Source: Hippasteria phrygiana (taxonomy: Eukaryota; Echinodermata; Asteroidea; Valvatida; Goniasteridae). From it: 64,000 bases of DNA. Numbering within the stretch: the stretch's first letter is position 1; every line of letters begins with the position of its first letter. The stretch lies in contig JAZGUH010000112.1 in NCBI GenBank assembly GCA_037893225.1, positions 868,001 to 932,000 of the forward strand. The letters are read 5' to 3'. The position numbers and the translations under genes were made by a program. Below, one piece after another: positions 1 through 9,373 of the stretch. The notes under the pieces were generated by a model, which saw nothing but the letters and a program-made list of their open reading frames with translations, searched no databases and was not told where the DNA came from.

Positions 1-329
1 AACTTCTGCTCTCCGGTACATGTCCATCATTGCTCGAACAATCATTTCTCTGGGAATAAAGGACCTCCTCTACTCGTTGTTGGAGGGTGTTAAGATCTCT
101 TGCAAACGTACAATATAGGCCTAAACGATGGATTTGACGTATCCCCAGAGGAAGAAGTCCAACTTTGTTTAAAAAAAAGCCACTAGAATGAAAACTGCTG
201 GACCGAATCGGGTGAACTTGGTATCATTTTTTATCTAGAAAGATGTGCCGTCTATCCAAACTAGTTTTTCTGGTCGAAGGGTACATAAAAATAGGCCGTT
301 CCGTTTGTTTTGGACCACCCTGTATAGGG

Positions 330-700
330 TCTTGGCAGATTTGGGTCAAAGGTCACTCAGTGGTCAGTAGTGATCATTTTCTGGCAAATGTGCAAAACAT
401 TCTTTTCTCACGTTTGTTCCAAGACTTGGTCAGTTTGTTGCCAATTCCTAATGTGCTTTTTGCAGATTTAGGCCAAGGGTCACTCAGTGGTCAGCAGCGG
501 TCATTTCCAGGAAAAATGCAAAAAATGTATCTTTTCCTTAATTGTTGTATATTGATGAATGCACAAATGGTCAATTACATGGCCCTTGACAGCCCCGTGA
601 TGGCTTCTTTACACAAACTACAAATTAATGTAAAAAATCAGCCAGTGGTCAGCAGTGGTCACTTTCGTGAAAAGCACAGAAAATGCTAAAGTAGTCAGAC
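330..700. repeat. Degenerate tandem repeat (about 130-bp spacing)
   Basis: Three diverged units share the core GGTCACTCAGTGGTCAG, near 349, 479 and 640. Each is followed by a similar stretch (TCATTTTC..GCAAA..TGCAAAA). No gene is supported here; the open frames are short and repeat-derived. The remaining sequence from 1 to 1450 shows nothing else recognisable except the simple CCAGT/CCCAG run near 1 kb. Confidence 0.6.
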
Positions 701-983
701 CGACGACTAAGGTTCGTGCTCTCCGAGCACAAATGACCTCTAGTCTGACTTTTGTTTTAATGGACAACCTCTCGGGAGGGGGGTGCTCAAGCCGTAACCC
801 CCAAGCCCACCCTCTACTCCCGGGAACGTCACTTGTACCATTTCTGCAATTGTTTTAAAATGATTGTATGCAGTTACCGAGGCTTCCAACCCCAATCAAA
901 CTAAAACACAAAAGGGAATGTTTGGGAAGCAATTACACCCCCTCCTTTTGGAAAGAGACACACAATTGTTTTTCCATAATCCC

Positions 984-1043
984 CCAGTCCAATCCAGTCC
1001 AGTCCAGTCCAGCCCAGCCCAGCCCAGCCCAACCCAGCCCAGG
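984..1043. repeat. CCAGT/CCCAG simple repeat
   Basis: Short pentamer-like array (CCAGT then CCCAG/CCCAA units), ending near 1043. Overlapping open frames are by-products of the repeat. Confidence 0.7.
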
Positions 1044-1486
1044 ACAAAAACTCTCCCAAAACACAAAAATATTAATCGCTTTACAAAGCCTATAGATTTT
1101 TGTGGTGTCTACTCTAAATATTCATGACCAGTATGACACCAGCAATGTTATGGCCATAAAATGAATATTTTGTATTACGTTACTTTAATAGGGAAATCAC
1201 GTTGGGACACACATGTAAAGGAAACGGAATTTAATTGAAAGCGCGCTCAATTCAAATTGTACGGTTCACGTTTTGAACTAGCGTCCTCTTGTTTATAATA
1301 CACGACACCACAAACGCTGTACGGAACGCGATTTTTTTCTTAGTCCATAATTGCCAGAGTGTTTCTATAGCTATGTGAGCTGCAATGAAATACAATCCTC
1401 CACACCACAATTAGTATAGGTTTTCCCGGCCAATTTCACCATGTTTTCGTTCATTTTAACGCCTGGCTCATTCAATTCAGATTGTA

Positions 1487-1621
1487 CCCTTCGGCGTTCG
1501 GCATAGTGACCCTTGCGCAGGAAGTGGTGAACACGACCCGAACGGGAAATTGCAGTCCCGCTCTTGAAGATCTGCTCTTGGCCTTGTTTCTAGCTTTGCC
1601 GCTCTTTCCTCGTCCGGACAT
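1487..1621 (-). pseudogene. Histone H2A 5' fragment (broken)
   Basis: Reading the - strand from the ATG at 1621-1619 gives [20 protein letters not shown] followed by AGLQFPV, the N-terminal tail and start of a canonical replication-type histone H2A. After FPV a 2-base insertion shifts the frame; the second frame continues [15 protein letters not shown], which matches the next H2A segment. Similarity stops at about residue 44, so the histone fold is mostly missing and the locus cannot encode a histone. The fragment and about 38 bp upstream lie between 10-bp inverted repeats, GATTGTACCC at 1480-1489 and GGGTACAATC at 1660-1669. The identification rests on near-exact identity to a highly conserved protein; how it arose is inference. 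Confidence 0.85.
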
Positions 1622-1689
1622 CTTGGTAGATAGTATTGGGGAGTTGTTCTTGAGATGCAGGGTACAATCAGCGGGTGGTTAAAGTTAGA

Positions 1690-2910
1690 AAAAAGTTTAC
1701 CAAAAATTATAGCACGTGAAAGAGCAATGCAATGTAAAATGTCCATAGGCGGGCTGCGCGAGGTCTCCGGAAGCCCGCCGCGGATACTTTCAGGCTCTAT
1801 TGCAGGTATTGTGCACATAGTATTCATTTCTTAATGTGCGGACGTAGGCCAAGCTTAGGTGAAGGCCACCTCGTAACATCCATCAAGTGTAGCACAAGTT
1901 TGTCTTGCTCGCCGGTCACGCATACATGAATCATTATGCCTAATAATGTCATTTTAGCCAAAGAATTATCGTCGAGATGCTTGAAACACTTTTTGGGGGT
2001 GAAATTTGTGACTGTTATTTTTATACCAAGAAACCACAAAACCAGAATATATCAGCTCCCATGTTCGCCACCACTTTATTCGCTAATACACACGCGGCGC
2101 AGCTACAAAGTCCAATTTGCACGCGGGATACTCTGGCGTATACCATTTTCCCAAGGGGACAAAACTACAATCTCAAGAAGTGGTTGGGGCACCAGGGGTC
2201 ACAGGTCTCAGCCCCGTCAGCTGGAGGGACTCGAGCCCCTGTGCTCCCTTACCCCCTACCCCCCTAATAGTCATGCAACCGATGTAGATACATTTTATAA
2301 ATTTGTGTTGGTCATGTTTAATGTATTCAACGAATTTATTTGAATTCCTTGGAAAGAGAGTATAGGCCTATGAAACAAAATATTTGGGGAAGCAAAATCG
2401 GACGCAAATTCAAACCGTACGAAGATGGCGAAGTGTGTAACCAATTCGCTTGTAACCTTAGCTACGAGATTTGCACGCTCGTGTGCAGCCAATGACATTC
2501 ATCCGCAGTTTCCTGACTAGCGCTTCGATTAGTTGATGAAATTAGCATCAAAATTAGTGTTCGGGTTTGCTGTAATATCCAATGAACATGCCTTATTTGA
2601 TCGCAGTGCTCCCACACGTCGACGTGTGTATTTTTACCCTTGACATTTCTCAAGTGGGTTGCCATGGTGATGGCTTCGAGACATTTAGTTTCCCAGGCAT
2701 ATGATATGCCCCCTGCTTATACATTTGTGTGTTCCAAAAAGATATCAATCACGTACGAAGTACTATGGAGGATGCTAAAAATAGGTAAACTTTATACTTA
2801 CCTCTTGAAATACAAACAACAAATATTGAAGATTACATATCCATCCCTGACCAATACTTTTTCGGAAGAACGCACAATCAGTTCAACTGTTATTATAGAG
2901 ATAATGTAAT
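1690..2910. other. No gene recognised
   Basis: About 1.2 kb without a supported gene. Several short open frames on both strands show no recognisable domain or splice context. No clear repeat boundary seen. Confidence 0.5.
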
Positions 2911-3470
2911 CGGAAATTTTGTATTTGGTGTCTCTTGTGTCTCCTGAGAAATTTTTGAAAATGTGTGCTGATGTTTGTGTGTTTTGGTGCACACTGGTGC
3001 ATGGAAAAGTCAATGACCCATGGCAAAATATTGGGGGGGGGGGGGGGGGGACACTGCCATAGCCGTCCCCTCCACAAAAAGTATTGGGCAGGGGGGACAT
3101 GTCCCCCCGTCCCCCCGGATCGCCGCCCATGTAATGTTCTACTGGCTTCTAGTAGGACAAGTTCATGGAGACAAGATGAAGCATACAAAGAGTTTGAATA
3201 CAAAGCGATTTTTCTCCCCCCCCCCCCCCCCCCCCCCCCCCCCCATCCCACCCACCCACGGCCACCCACTCCCACACCCGACCTCGCCGTTGCTTTTACA
3301 AGGAATGACACAATTCCAATTTGATTATGGACGTGATTAATTCCCTGTCCTTTAGAAAACTGGAGGTCCAAACACAAAAACCGTATAATAATCGCACTCT
3401 AGTGATATGGATATGGACTGCAGGGAGGCCGAAACATGTAACAAAACCGTATGGTAATCCGATCCTATTA
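2910..3470. repeat. Poly-G/poly-C dispersed repeat
   Basis: Holds an 18-G tract (3033-3050) followed by ACACTGCCATAGCCGT, an 18-bp hairpin-like GGGGGGACATGTCCCCCC (about 3092-3109), and a 29-C tract (3216-3244). The G-tract plus ACTGCCATAGCCGT combination recurs inverted at about 18515-18560, which marks a dispersed repeat. The proline/glycine-rich open frames here are homopolymer artefacts. Confidence 0.6.
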
Positions 3471-3942
3471 AAAGGTAGTGTACGTGATTGGTCATTGTTG
3501 CAATTTTCAGAAATGGGCTGATTTGAGGGTTAGTATTTCATAGGAAATATCGTTCCACTGACCTGTTCAAAGTTTTGCTTTGTTAGATGGCGAAAAAAGA
3601 AGAATAGAAAAGCAGCGTTCGTTTTCAACCATCGGGCGGATGATAGCTTTAGGAGCGCGTGGCTACCTGGACGTGTGACGCGCCCCGGATATGCCAGCCA
3701 CTATGATGCCAGCGTGTCCGGCGCGCGCCACTCGTCCCGGTAACCACGCGCGCCTTGACTAAAGGCTACATTTGTTATATATAGAGGGCAGTTTAAAATG
3801 TCCACTTTTCTTGACGACAGCACACCTGGTGCCATCATTTCACAGGATGATTGAGACTACTATTAACTTACGGTCTAGTAAGATATTTCGTAATAATTCA
3901 GTAAAAACAAATTGGAGGATTACCAATCGTGTACACTACATT
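3471..3942 (+). mobile_element. MITE family A, copy 1
   Basis: About 470-bp element. The left end AAAGGTAGTGTACGTGATTGG is mirrored by the right end CCAATCGTGTACACTACATT. It contains GCGCGCCTTGACTAAAGGCTA and a CACCTGGTGCCATCATTTCA block found again at 38683-39178 (opposite orientation) and 55312-55572. No coding capacity, so probably a non-autonomous DNA transposon. Confidence 0.8.
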
Positions 3943-3989
3943 GAAGATATTGCCTATGTTTATCTGGAGTGGCATTTTCAATCTAAGCT

Positions 3990-4950
3990 TAGACGTTAAC
4001 ATCTATGGAATAATTACTTTTTACAAATGTGGAATTAATTGCGACCCAACAAAATATTCGGGCGTATCTTTTTGTGCATTCAGTGCGCTAAAGCAAGGAC
4101 TAAAAGCTTTTTTAGGGTTGCGTATTCCTAAAATAGAAACAAAATGGCATTTTTTGTTAAGAAGAAAATATTAAGATGAAATAGAAACCTATTTTTAGTT
4201 AAAAGCACGGACAGTATATCATTAATATTAAAACAAAAAATCATACTTCATCAGATCAGGACCGTCGCCAGCTCAGGGCATCACGGGCCACAATGCCAGC
4301 TAGGTGGCCACATCACAAGAAAAACAACAACTAATTTTGATGCATTCGATTTTCCCCAAATGGGGAGGGGGAGGCAATTGGTTGCCGGGGGGCGCCTGGC
4401 CCCTCCGGGCCCCTCCTTAGCAACTTCGGGCCTGCTTCAGATATAAACTGCATGATAAACTCCCCAGTTCAACTTGTTTTCGCACCTATAACAATGTCTT
4501 ATTCATTAACACGAGGGTGGTCCCATTGCTTGTTATCATTCGACTTTTTTAAAGGTTGCTGTTTCGATTTCAGTCATGCAGGAGGGCGCTATTTTTTGTT
4601 TTGCAAGAGAAGGAGTTCATTGCTAACAGGGCGCGGCGGAATAACATTACAAAAATCATTCCTCTAAAGTAACCTGTCGACAATGTTTTGTAGAAATGCC
4701 GGTTAGAAAGGGATTCCAAACGAGCTTTGTATTATGGAAATCAACAAAAACAGAACTTTCTATAAAAAGAATGGGAAAAAAATGTTTGAAATGTGCACAA
4801 GGCGATGGGTTAACCTCTGTCGTGCCTCTAATTACGTCATGCTTTGACTAATGAATGTTAATATTTGTATTTACATGAAACTAAAATCTTGCAATCTATT
4901 ACTAATCCCGACAAAAGACCTGGAAATTTTTATTAACATGGAAATAACGC
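3990..4950. other. No gene recognised
   Basis: About 1 kb of AT-rich sequence. Short open frames only; no domain, splice signal pair or repeat boundary identified. Confidence 0.5.
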
Positions 4951-4956
4951 CGTCCT

Positions 4957-5117
4957 ATAGAGCACCGAAGTGATGACGTCAATGCAATGTTTGGAACCAG
5001 AATACTTTTGTTATGTGTTTGCATGACTGGCTGTTATCAAAGGAACAGTCGAAATTTACATTTGTTTGGAACCAGTTGTCATGCAAACTGATGTCAGACT
5101 TCGGTACGGTACTCTAT
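4957..5117 (-). mobile_element. MITE family C, copy 1 (CRE-bearing)
   Basis: A 161-bp near-palindromic element. Left end ATAGAGCACCGAAGTGATGA and right end TTCGGTACGGTACTCTAT are inverted. A perfect TGACGTCA lies at 4974-4981. The body (GGAACAGTCGAAATTTACA, TTTGGAACCAG) matches copies at 12232-12384, 40289-40453 and 56053-56190. Confidence 0.85.
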
Positions 5118-5214
5118 TGAGATTGAATTTAACACGTGCGCGTTGTGCGACCACCTTTTGCGGGTCATTCGGGATAAAATGTCATTGTACACATGCGCAG
5201 ATGAAATACCGAAC

Positions 5215-5315
5215 TGGCTTATTCGAGGCAGTTTGATGAAGCAAGTAATTCGAGGCAGTTTGGTGAAGCAATTTTCGGTTCGATTCGGTTCGGTTTGGTT
5301 TGGTTCGGTTACCAG
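5215..5315. repeat. Short tandem repeats (ATTCGAGGCAGTTTG; TTCGG)
   Basis: Two copies of ATTCGAGGCAGTTTG(A/G)TGAAGCA are followed by a TTCGGTTCGG-type simple repeat. The rest of 5118-5816 shows no gene. Confidence 0.65.
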
Positions 5316-5816
5316 TTTCCCCGTTGCCTTGTATACTGTGTCTATCCAAAAGTGGTTTCAAAACGCTTCTTACCCAGAGGATTACATACAGCCACACTTA
5401 CGGCGCTCCAGGATTGCCATACTACTTGAGTTGACGGATTCTTATTGTGTATCCCTTTGGAGACATGGCTCTGTTCTTTCCTTTGTTTATATACTTAGGC
5501 CTAAGCATTGCCCCATTTTCATTATTTTGTCCTCTTTTGTGTCCCGGTCTCCACAGGGTACCAAAAATAGAAACAGGAATATACGTCAAAGACAAATTAT
5601 ATCTGAATAAGTTAATGGAGCACGTTATATATTCGCTATAATCAATTAAACCCCAAGCACTGCATCGCGCCCGTGTTGAGTTGCACCCCGAAATAGTGTG
5701 TTTGGCACGTGCAATTTGTCCCCACAGGCAGATGTGATCGTGTTCAAATTACCGGTACAAGAAGTCGGACAGAATCCTCTAGCACACCCTATTTTCTGCT
5801 GGTGTGAGCATATTAA

Positions 5817-6419
5817 AGGGACACATTGCCTTCAAATGTCATGAAATTTTGCTGTTTGGAAATGTTCCTTATCTTTTATAAGAGTTGTTCATGCAAAAAA
5901 ACACGTATAATGTGTTGCAATTATAGTGAGTAGTCATTACAAAACAAAACATTGGCCGCTTACCCCTGACATCTGACCCGCGAAACATAGATTTATTTCC
6001 AGTACTAAATACCACCATCTAAATAATGCGCAAAATACGCTGTAAGAGTCTTTAGGCTGGCGCCGCAGCCAGTGGCCTTGTGAACCTATCAGATAATCGC
6101 CAGGTACAATTCTCTGCCTCGCGACACATATCGCCAGTGCTGCGCGCCGTGCCACAGTACATCAAAATGGATCAACAGAACGTACTTCAACCAGATGCGA
6201 CTGGAAATACGACTGGAGAACACAGTCCGCCATTTTGTGGAGTCAAAAATTTGGTTCTACAAAATGGCGGACAGTTATTTGTCACGAAATTAAACAAAAA
6301 CCACGCAATTTGAAGGGATAGGTATGTGAATCTTTATATTCTACTTTTTAAAAAGCTTCCCAACCATATCAATTTCAGTTTTATAGCCCAAATCGCAAAA
6401 TCCAAAGCAATGTGTCCCT
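5817..6419. mobile_element. TTAA-flanked inverted-repeat element
   Basis: The ends AGGGACACATTGC and GCAATGTGTCCCT are inverted, and each is bordered by TTAA (5813-5816 and 6420-6423). TTAA target duplications are the hallmark of the piggyBac superfamily. No transposase is encoded, so this is a non-autonomous derivative. Confidence 0.8.
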
Positions 6420-6430
6420 TTAACGTTTAA

Positions 6431-7201
6431 CCCCTTGCGTACGGTTCAGTGTTGTAGGTCTCGAGACCGGTCTCGAGACCATTTTTCCTGGTCTCGGTCT
6501 CGGTCTCGGTCTCGGTACCCTGTGGTCTTGGTCTCGGTCTCGGTCTCGATCGGTACCCCATAGTCTCGGTATTTTGCTGGTCTCGGTATCGAGACCACCA
6601 ATATTTTATACAAACAGGACATGTGCAGAATTGATTACAGCACGCTCGACTCGGCTCGAGATGTATAATTGTGCAGTATATGGCAACTTCTTGTTTACAG
6701 AATCGATTACAGTACGCTCTACTCGACTAAAGATTTACAAACGTGCAGTACATGACACGATGACAACCTCGCTTCTTTGCCGTTTACGCGTGCCCAAACG
6801 TACATGTAGCGCATTAGCTTCATGTATGGGAAGTTGGGAACGACATGCTCAAATACACAAACTACGTGTCCATGTATTACGATCAGCGGCGTGTACTCTA
6901 CAGACCTTTATCATGGTATAGCCATCTTGTTTTTCTCCTATTAAAATCAATAAAACCAAACCGAGGCTGGAAGGAAAAATAGTCTGGCACCTTCATTCAA
7001 TAATTGGAATCACTATTCATAATTGCTAATGCATACAGGGAACAAGACAAAGATGGTGACAGCATGATAAAGGTCTATACCGCGTAAAGCCATCGCGGTC
7101 GTTTCTACAGCTGGACATTGTTTTTTTCTTTTATTATGTAAATGCATACAATGTCTCGAGGTCTCGGTCTCGGGCCATTATGTCTCGGTCTCGGTCTTCC
7201 A

Positions 7202-7234
<33 letters not shown>

Positions 7235-7487
7235 CCATCAGGTCTCGGTCTTGGTCTCGGTCTCGGACTTCGGGGTCTCGACTACAACACTGGTACGGTT
7301 GACACAAATACGTGCAGATTGAAATTGCCACCTGGCCGGGTGACGTCTATACACGTCAATTTCTGCATTTTCAATCCATTATTGGGTATTGTGTACGTTA
7401 TGCTTGGCTGCACAAGCCTCTTGTTTCCGTTTCGCTTGGCTGCATAACCCGGCCTGGTGCCCCGGCGCCACCCGGTAGTAAGGGGTT
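6431..7487. mobile_element. TTAA-flanked element family D, copy 1 (interrupted)
   Basis: Begins CCCCTTGCGTACGG after TTAA (6427-6430) and ends AAGGGGT before TTAA (7488-7491). Its right part (CACCTGGCCGGGTGACGTC, TTCAATCCATTATTGG, CGCTTGGCTGCA) resembles 38017-38296. It is split by the hAT-like element 6447-7292. Confidence 0.75.
6447..7292. mobile_element. hAT-like family E, copy 1 with GGTCTC arrays
   Basis: The terminal inverted repeats CAGTGTTGTAG (6447-6457) and CTACAACACTG (7282-7292) lie between perfect 8-bp direct repeats GTACGGTT (6439-6446 and 7293-7300). That is the hAT signature. Just inside both ends are tandem GGTCTC hexamer arrays (about 6458-6595 and 7154-7282). The middle (about 6600-7140) is unrelated non-coding sequence. 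The leucine/glycine- or arginine/aspartate-repeat open frames at 7134-7331 come from the hexamer array and are not genes. Confidence 0.88.
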
Positions 7488-7505
7488 TTAACGGAACGCA
7501 CAAAG

Positions 7506-7791
7506 CTATGGGCTCCGTGCGTCACCAAAAGAGGGCGCTGTCCACATAGCAACCGCACTTCCATGGGGAGTACGTCGCTGGTATTACGCACTGCGCTCCT
7601 CGTTCATTTGATACTCGTATACCAGTGGGATTGCTTTGTCTGTTTGCCGACTCTCGATAATTGCTTTTTCAATAAGAATATCATAGCGGGAACCAGACAC
7701 TTAAATTGAAGTCAGGTGAGATGGCGTCGATATTGACCCCCCAACTCGCCTTTTCTTTCCGCTGAGGGGGTAGTTGTGCACGGAGCCCATA
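7506..7791. mobile_element. Short inverted-repeat element
   Basis: CTATGGGCTCCGTGC (7506-7520) is exactly inverted at GCACGGAGCCCATAG (7777-7791). About 286 bp with no coding capacity; probably a MITE. Confidence 0.7.
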
Positions 7792-7794
7792 GCC

Positions 7795-8301
7795 TAGAGC
7801 AAGTTCGATCAAGGACCAATGGTTAACGAGTGGTTGGTTCGTGACGTACGTAGCGCATGAGCACTGAAGTTGAAGTGCGAACGACTCTAGTCGAACTATT
7901 GTCATGTCAACGCGACCATGAGAAAATGGCGGTGGCTAGTTTTTTTTACGTTTTTTGACGAGTTCATAGATGAAAGCGACACGGACGATATTTGCTCAGT
8001 ATATCAACAATGTCACAAGTGGTAACGTGTGCATTATTTCAACATGTTAAAAGAAAGACAAAGTAACAAAAAACGACCGTTCACTGCTGCTGAATATTTA
8101 CGTTTTGTCGCCATTTTTCTAATAACTGGTCCTCTGCACTGTGCTATTAAAACGGCTATTGGTAACCAGCGATGCGACCAACCTCGGTAGGCTGGTCGCG
8201 AATCGTTGACTAGACTAGTCCAACCATCTTCGACTAGCGTGCATTCGGTCAGGGTTAGTCGAACTATGGTTAACTATAGTCCTTGATCGAACTTGCTCCT
8301 A
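7795..8301. mobile_element. Inverted-repeat element (about 507 bp)
   Basis: TAGAGCAAGTTCGATCAAGG (from 7795) is mirrored by CCTTGATCGAACTTGCTCCTA (to 8301). Looser pairing extends inward (GGTTAAC / GTTAACTATAG). No coding capacity. Confidence 0.78.
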
Positions 8302-8332
8302 GTAATATTTTGGTTGTTGAAACATTTCTCTG

Positions 8333-8675
8333 CAATTCGGTCGATTCACAACTCGGTGCGCCGCCAGCGGCAAGCCGGGGAGAGGCCAAATTATGCAGTG
8401 CATCATGAACAAAAGTCGGTTCTATCAAATCATACTTCTTACACCCCCTTCTCCGCTAAACCTATCAACTCCTCTCTCTTCTTTCCCGCACAAGCTATTC
8501 CCCGATTAGTCAAAAATTGCTTTAACTCGTCCACTCGCATTCGCGCGAAATCCATACTGCTGCACTGTCCACCATCTTTACAACGCGACAGACGTGATAT
8601 CGACCCCGGAAGTGGGAAATTGGCCTTTCCCGGCTTGCCGCTGGCGGCGCACTGAGTTGTGAATCGACCGAATTG
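8333..8675 (-). mobile_element. Inverted-repeat element carrying a SAP-domain exon
   Basis: About 55-bp terminal inverted repeats: CAATTCGGTCGATTCACAAC... from 8333, and its complement to 8675, including GTGCGCCGCCAGCGGCAAGC. Between them the - strand has a short open frame (see 8439-8555) resembling the SAP-type first exon of proteins carried by large invertebrate DNA transposons. At 343 bp it is too short to be autonomous. Confidence 0.8.
8439..8555 (-). pseudogene. SAP-like exon fragment in transposon
   Basis: The - strand reads MDFARMRVDELKQFLTNRG then IACAGKKREELIGLAEKGV and stop. The pattern of a hydrophobic-spaced helix (VDELKQFL), a turn at RGI and a second helix (KREELIGLAEK) is the SAP DNA-binding fold. 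The end GGGGTGTAAG could be a splice donor, so the original protein probably continued in further exons now lost. About 38 residues; no downstream nuclease or transposase is present. Confidence 0.6.
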
Positions 8676-8845
8676 GCAGATATTGTATATTATTGGGTGG
8701 ATGTAAACGGTGGAAGTAAATAGAGAAAAATCGCCCCCCAAAACAGAAAGGATAAAGACAATATCAGGCGTTTAATACTGCACAGACTGAAAATGTCAAA
8801 TTAAAGAGGATGTTTATTGCTGAAAGAAATACGAGACATGTAGAT

Positions 8846-8876
8846 TCATTCATTCATTCATTCATTCATTCATTTG
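8846..8876. repeat. ATTC simple repeat
   Basis: About seven ATTC units. It lies on the 3' side of the - strand LINE (9374-11400) and could be part of a LINE/SINE tail. Confidence 0.75.
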
Positions 8877-9007
8877 CGGTTTATTTCATTAAAAACACCA
8901 AACAAAAAGTCAAATGACAAAAAATGTTTGATTTACAATAGAATAAAATTACATACAACAATAAATATAAAACAATTATAAAAATGCAAAAATACAACTT
9001 CTTAAGA

Positions 9008-9009
<2 letters not shown>

Positions 9010-9049
<40 letters not shown>

Positions 9050-9115
9050 TAAAAATAAAAATAAAAATAAAAATAAAAATAAAAATAAAAATAATAATAA
9101 TAATAATAATAATTA
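9010..9115. repeat. AAT / AAAAT compound microsatellite
   Basis: AAT units, then AAAAT units, then AAT units again. Sits where the 3' tail of the - strand LINE would be expected. Confidence 0.85.
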
Positions 9116-9159
9116 TAAATCTCCTGGATGCGGCAAATGGGCGACTCTTTCCGAAATAA

Positions 9160-9320
9160 CTCTATTTGGGCGACACGAGTGTCGCCCTTTTAGAGCACTT
9201 TCCCCACGCGCCTTACTAAAAAACACTCCAAAGGGGCGACTTTTACAATAGGGCGACAGTTATGTGTCGCCCTATTCGACCAGGTCACCCTAACCCACTC
9301 TTTTCCAGGATTATGTGTCG
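9160..9320. repeat. GGGCGACA hairpin cluster
   Basis: A 20-bp palindrome, GGGCGACACGAGTGTCGCCC, lies at 9168-9187. A second hairpin (AATAGGGCGACA / TGTCGCCCTATT) lies at about 9247-9275, with further GTCGCCCTA copies to 9325. No gene. Confidence 0.65.
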
Positions 9321-9373
9321 CCCTATCCGGCAATTGAGGAAAATAAAACAAAATACATCAAGAATTTTGCAGT

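Noticed and set aside
2883..3377. Proline- and glycine-rich frames (106-164 aa)
   Set aside because: Driven by poly-G/poly-C tracts in a dispersed repeat; no codon or domain support.
7134..7331. RDRDRD-repeat frame resembling splicing-factor RD domains
   Set aside because: Generated by the GGTCTC hexamer array within a transposon.
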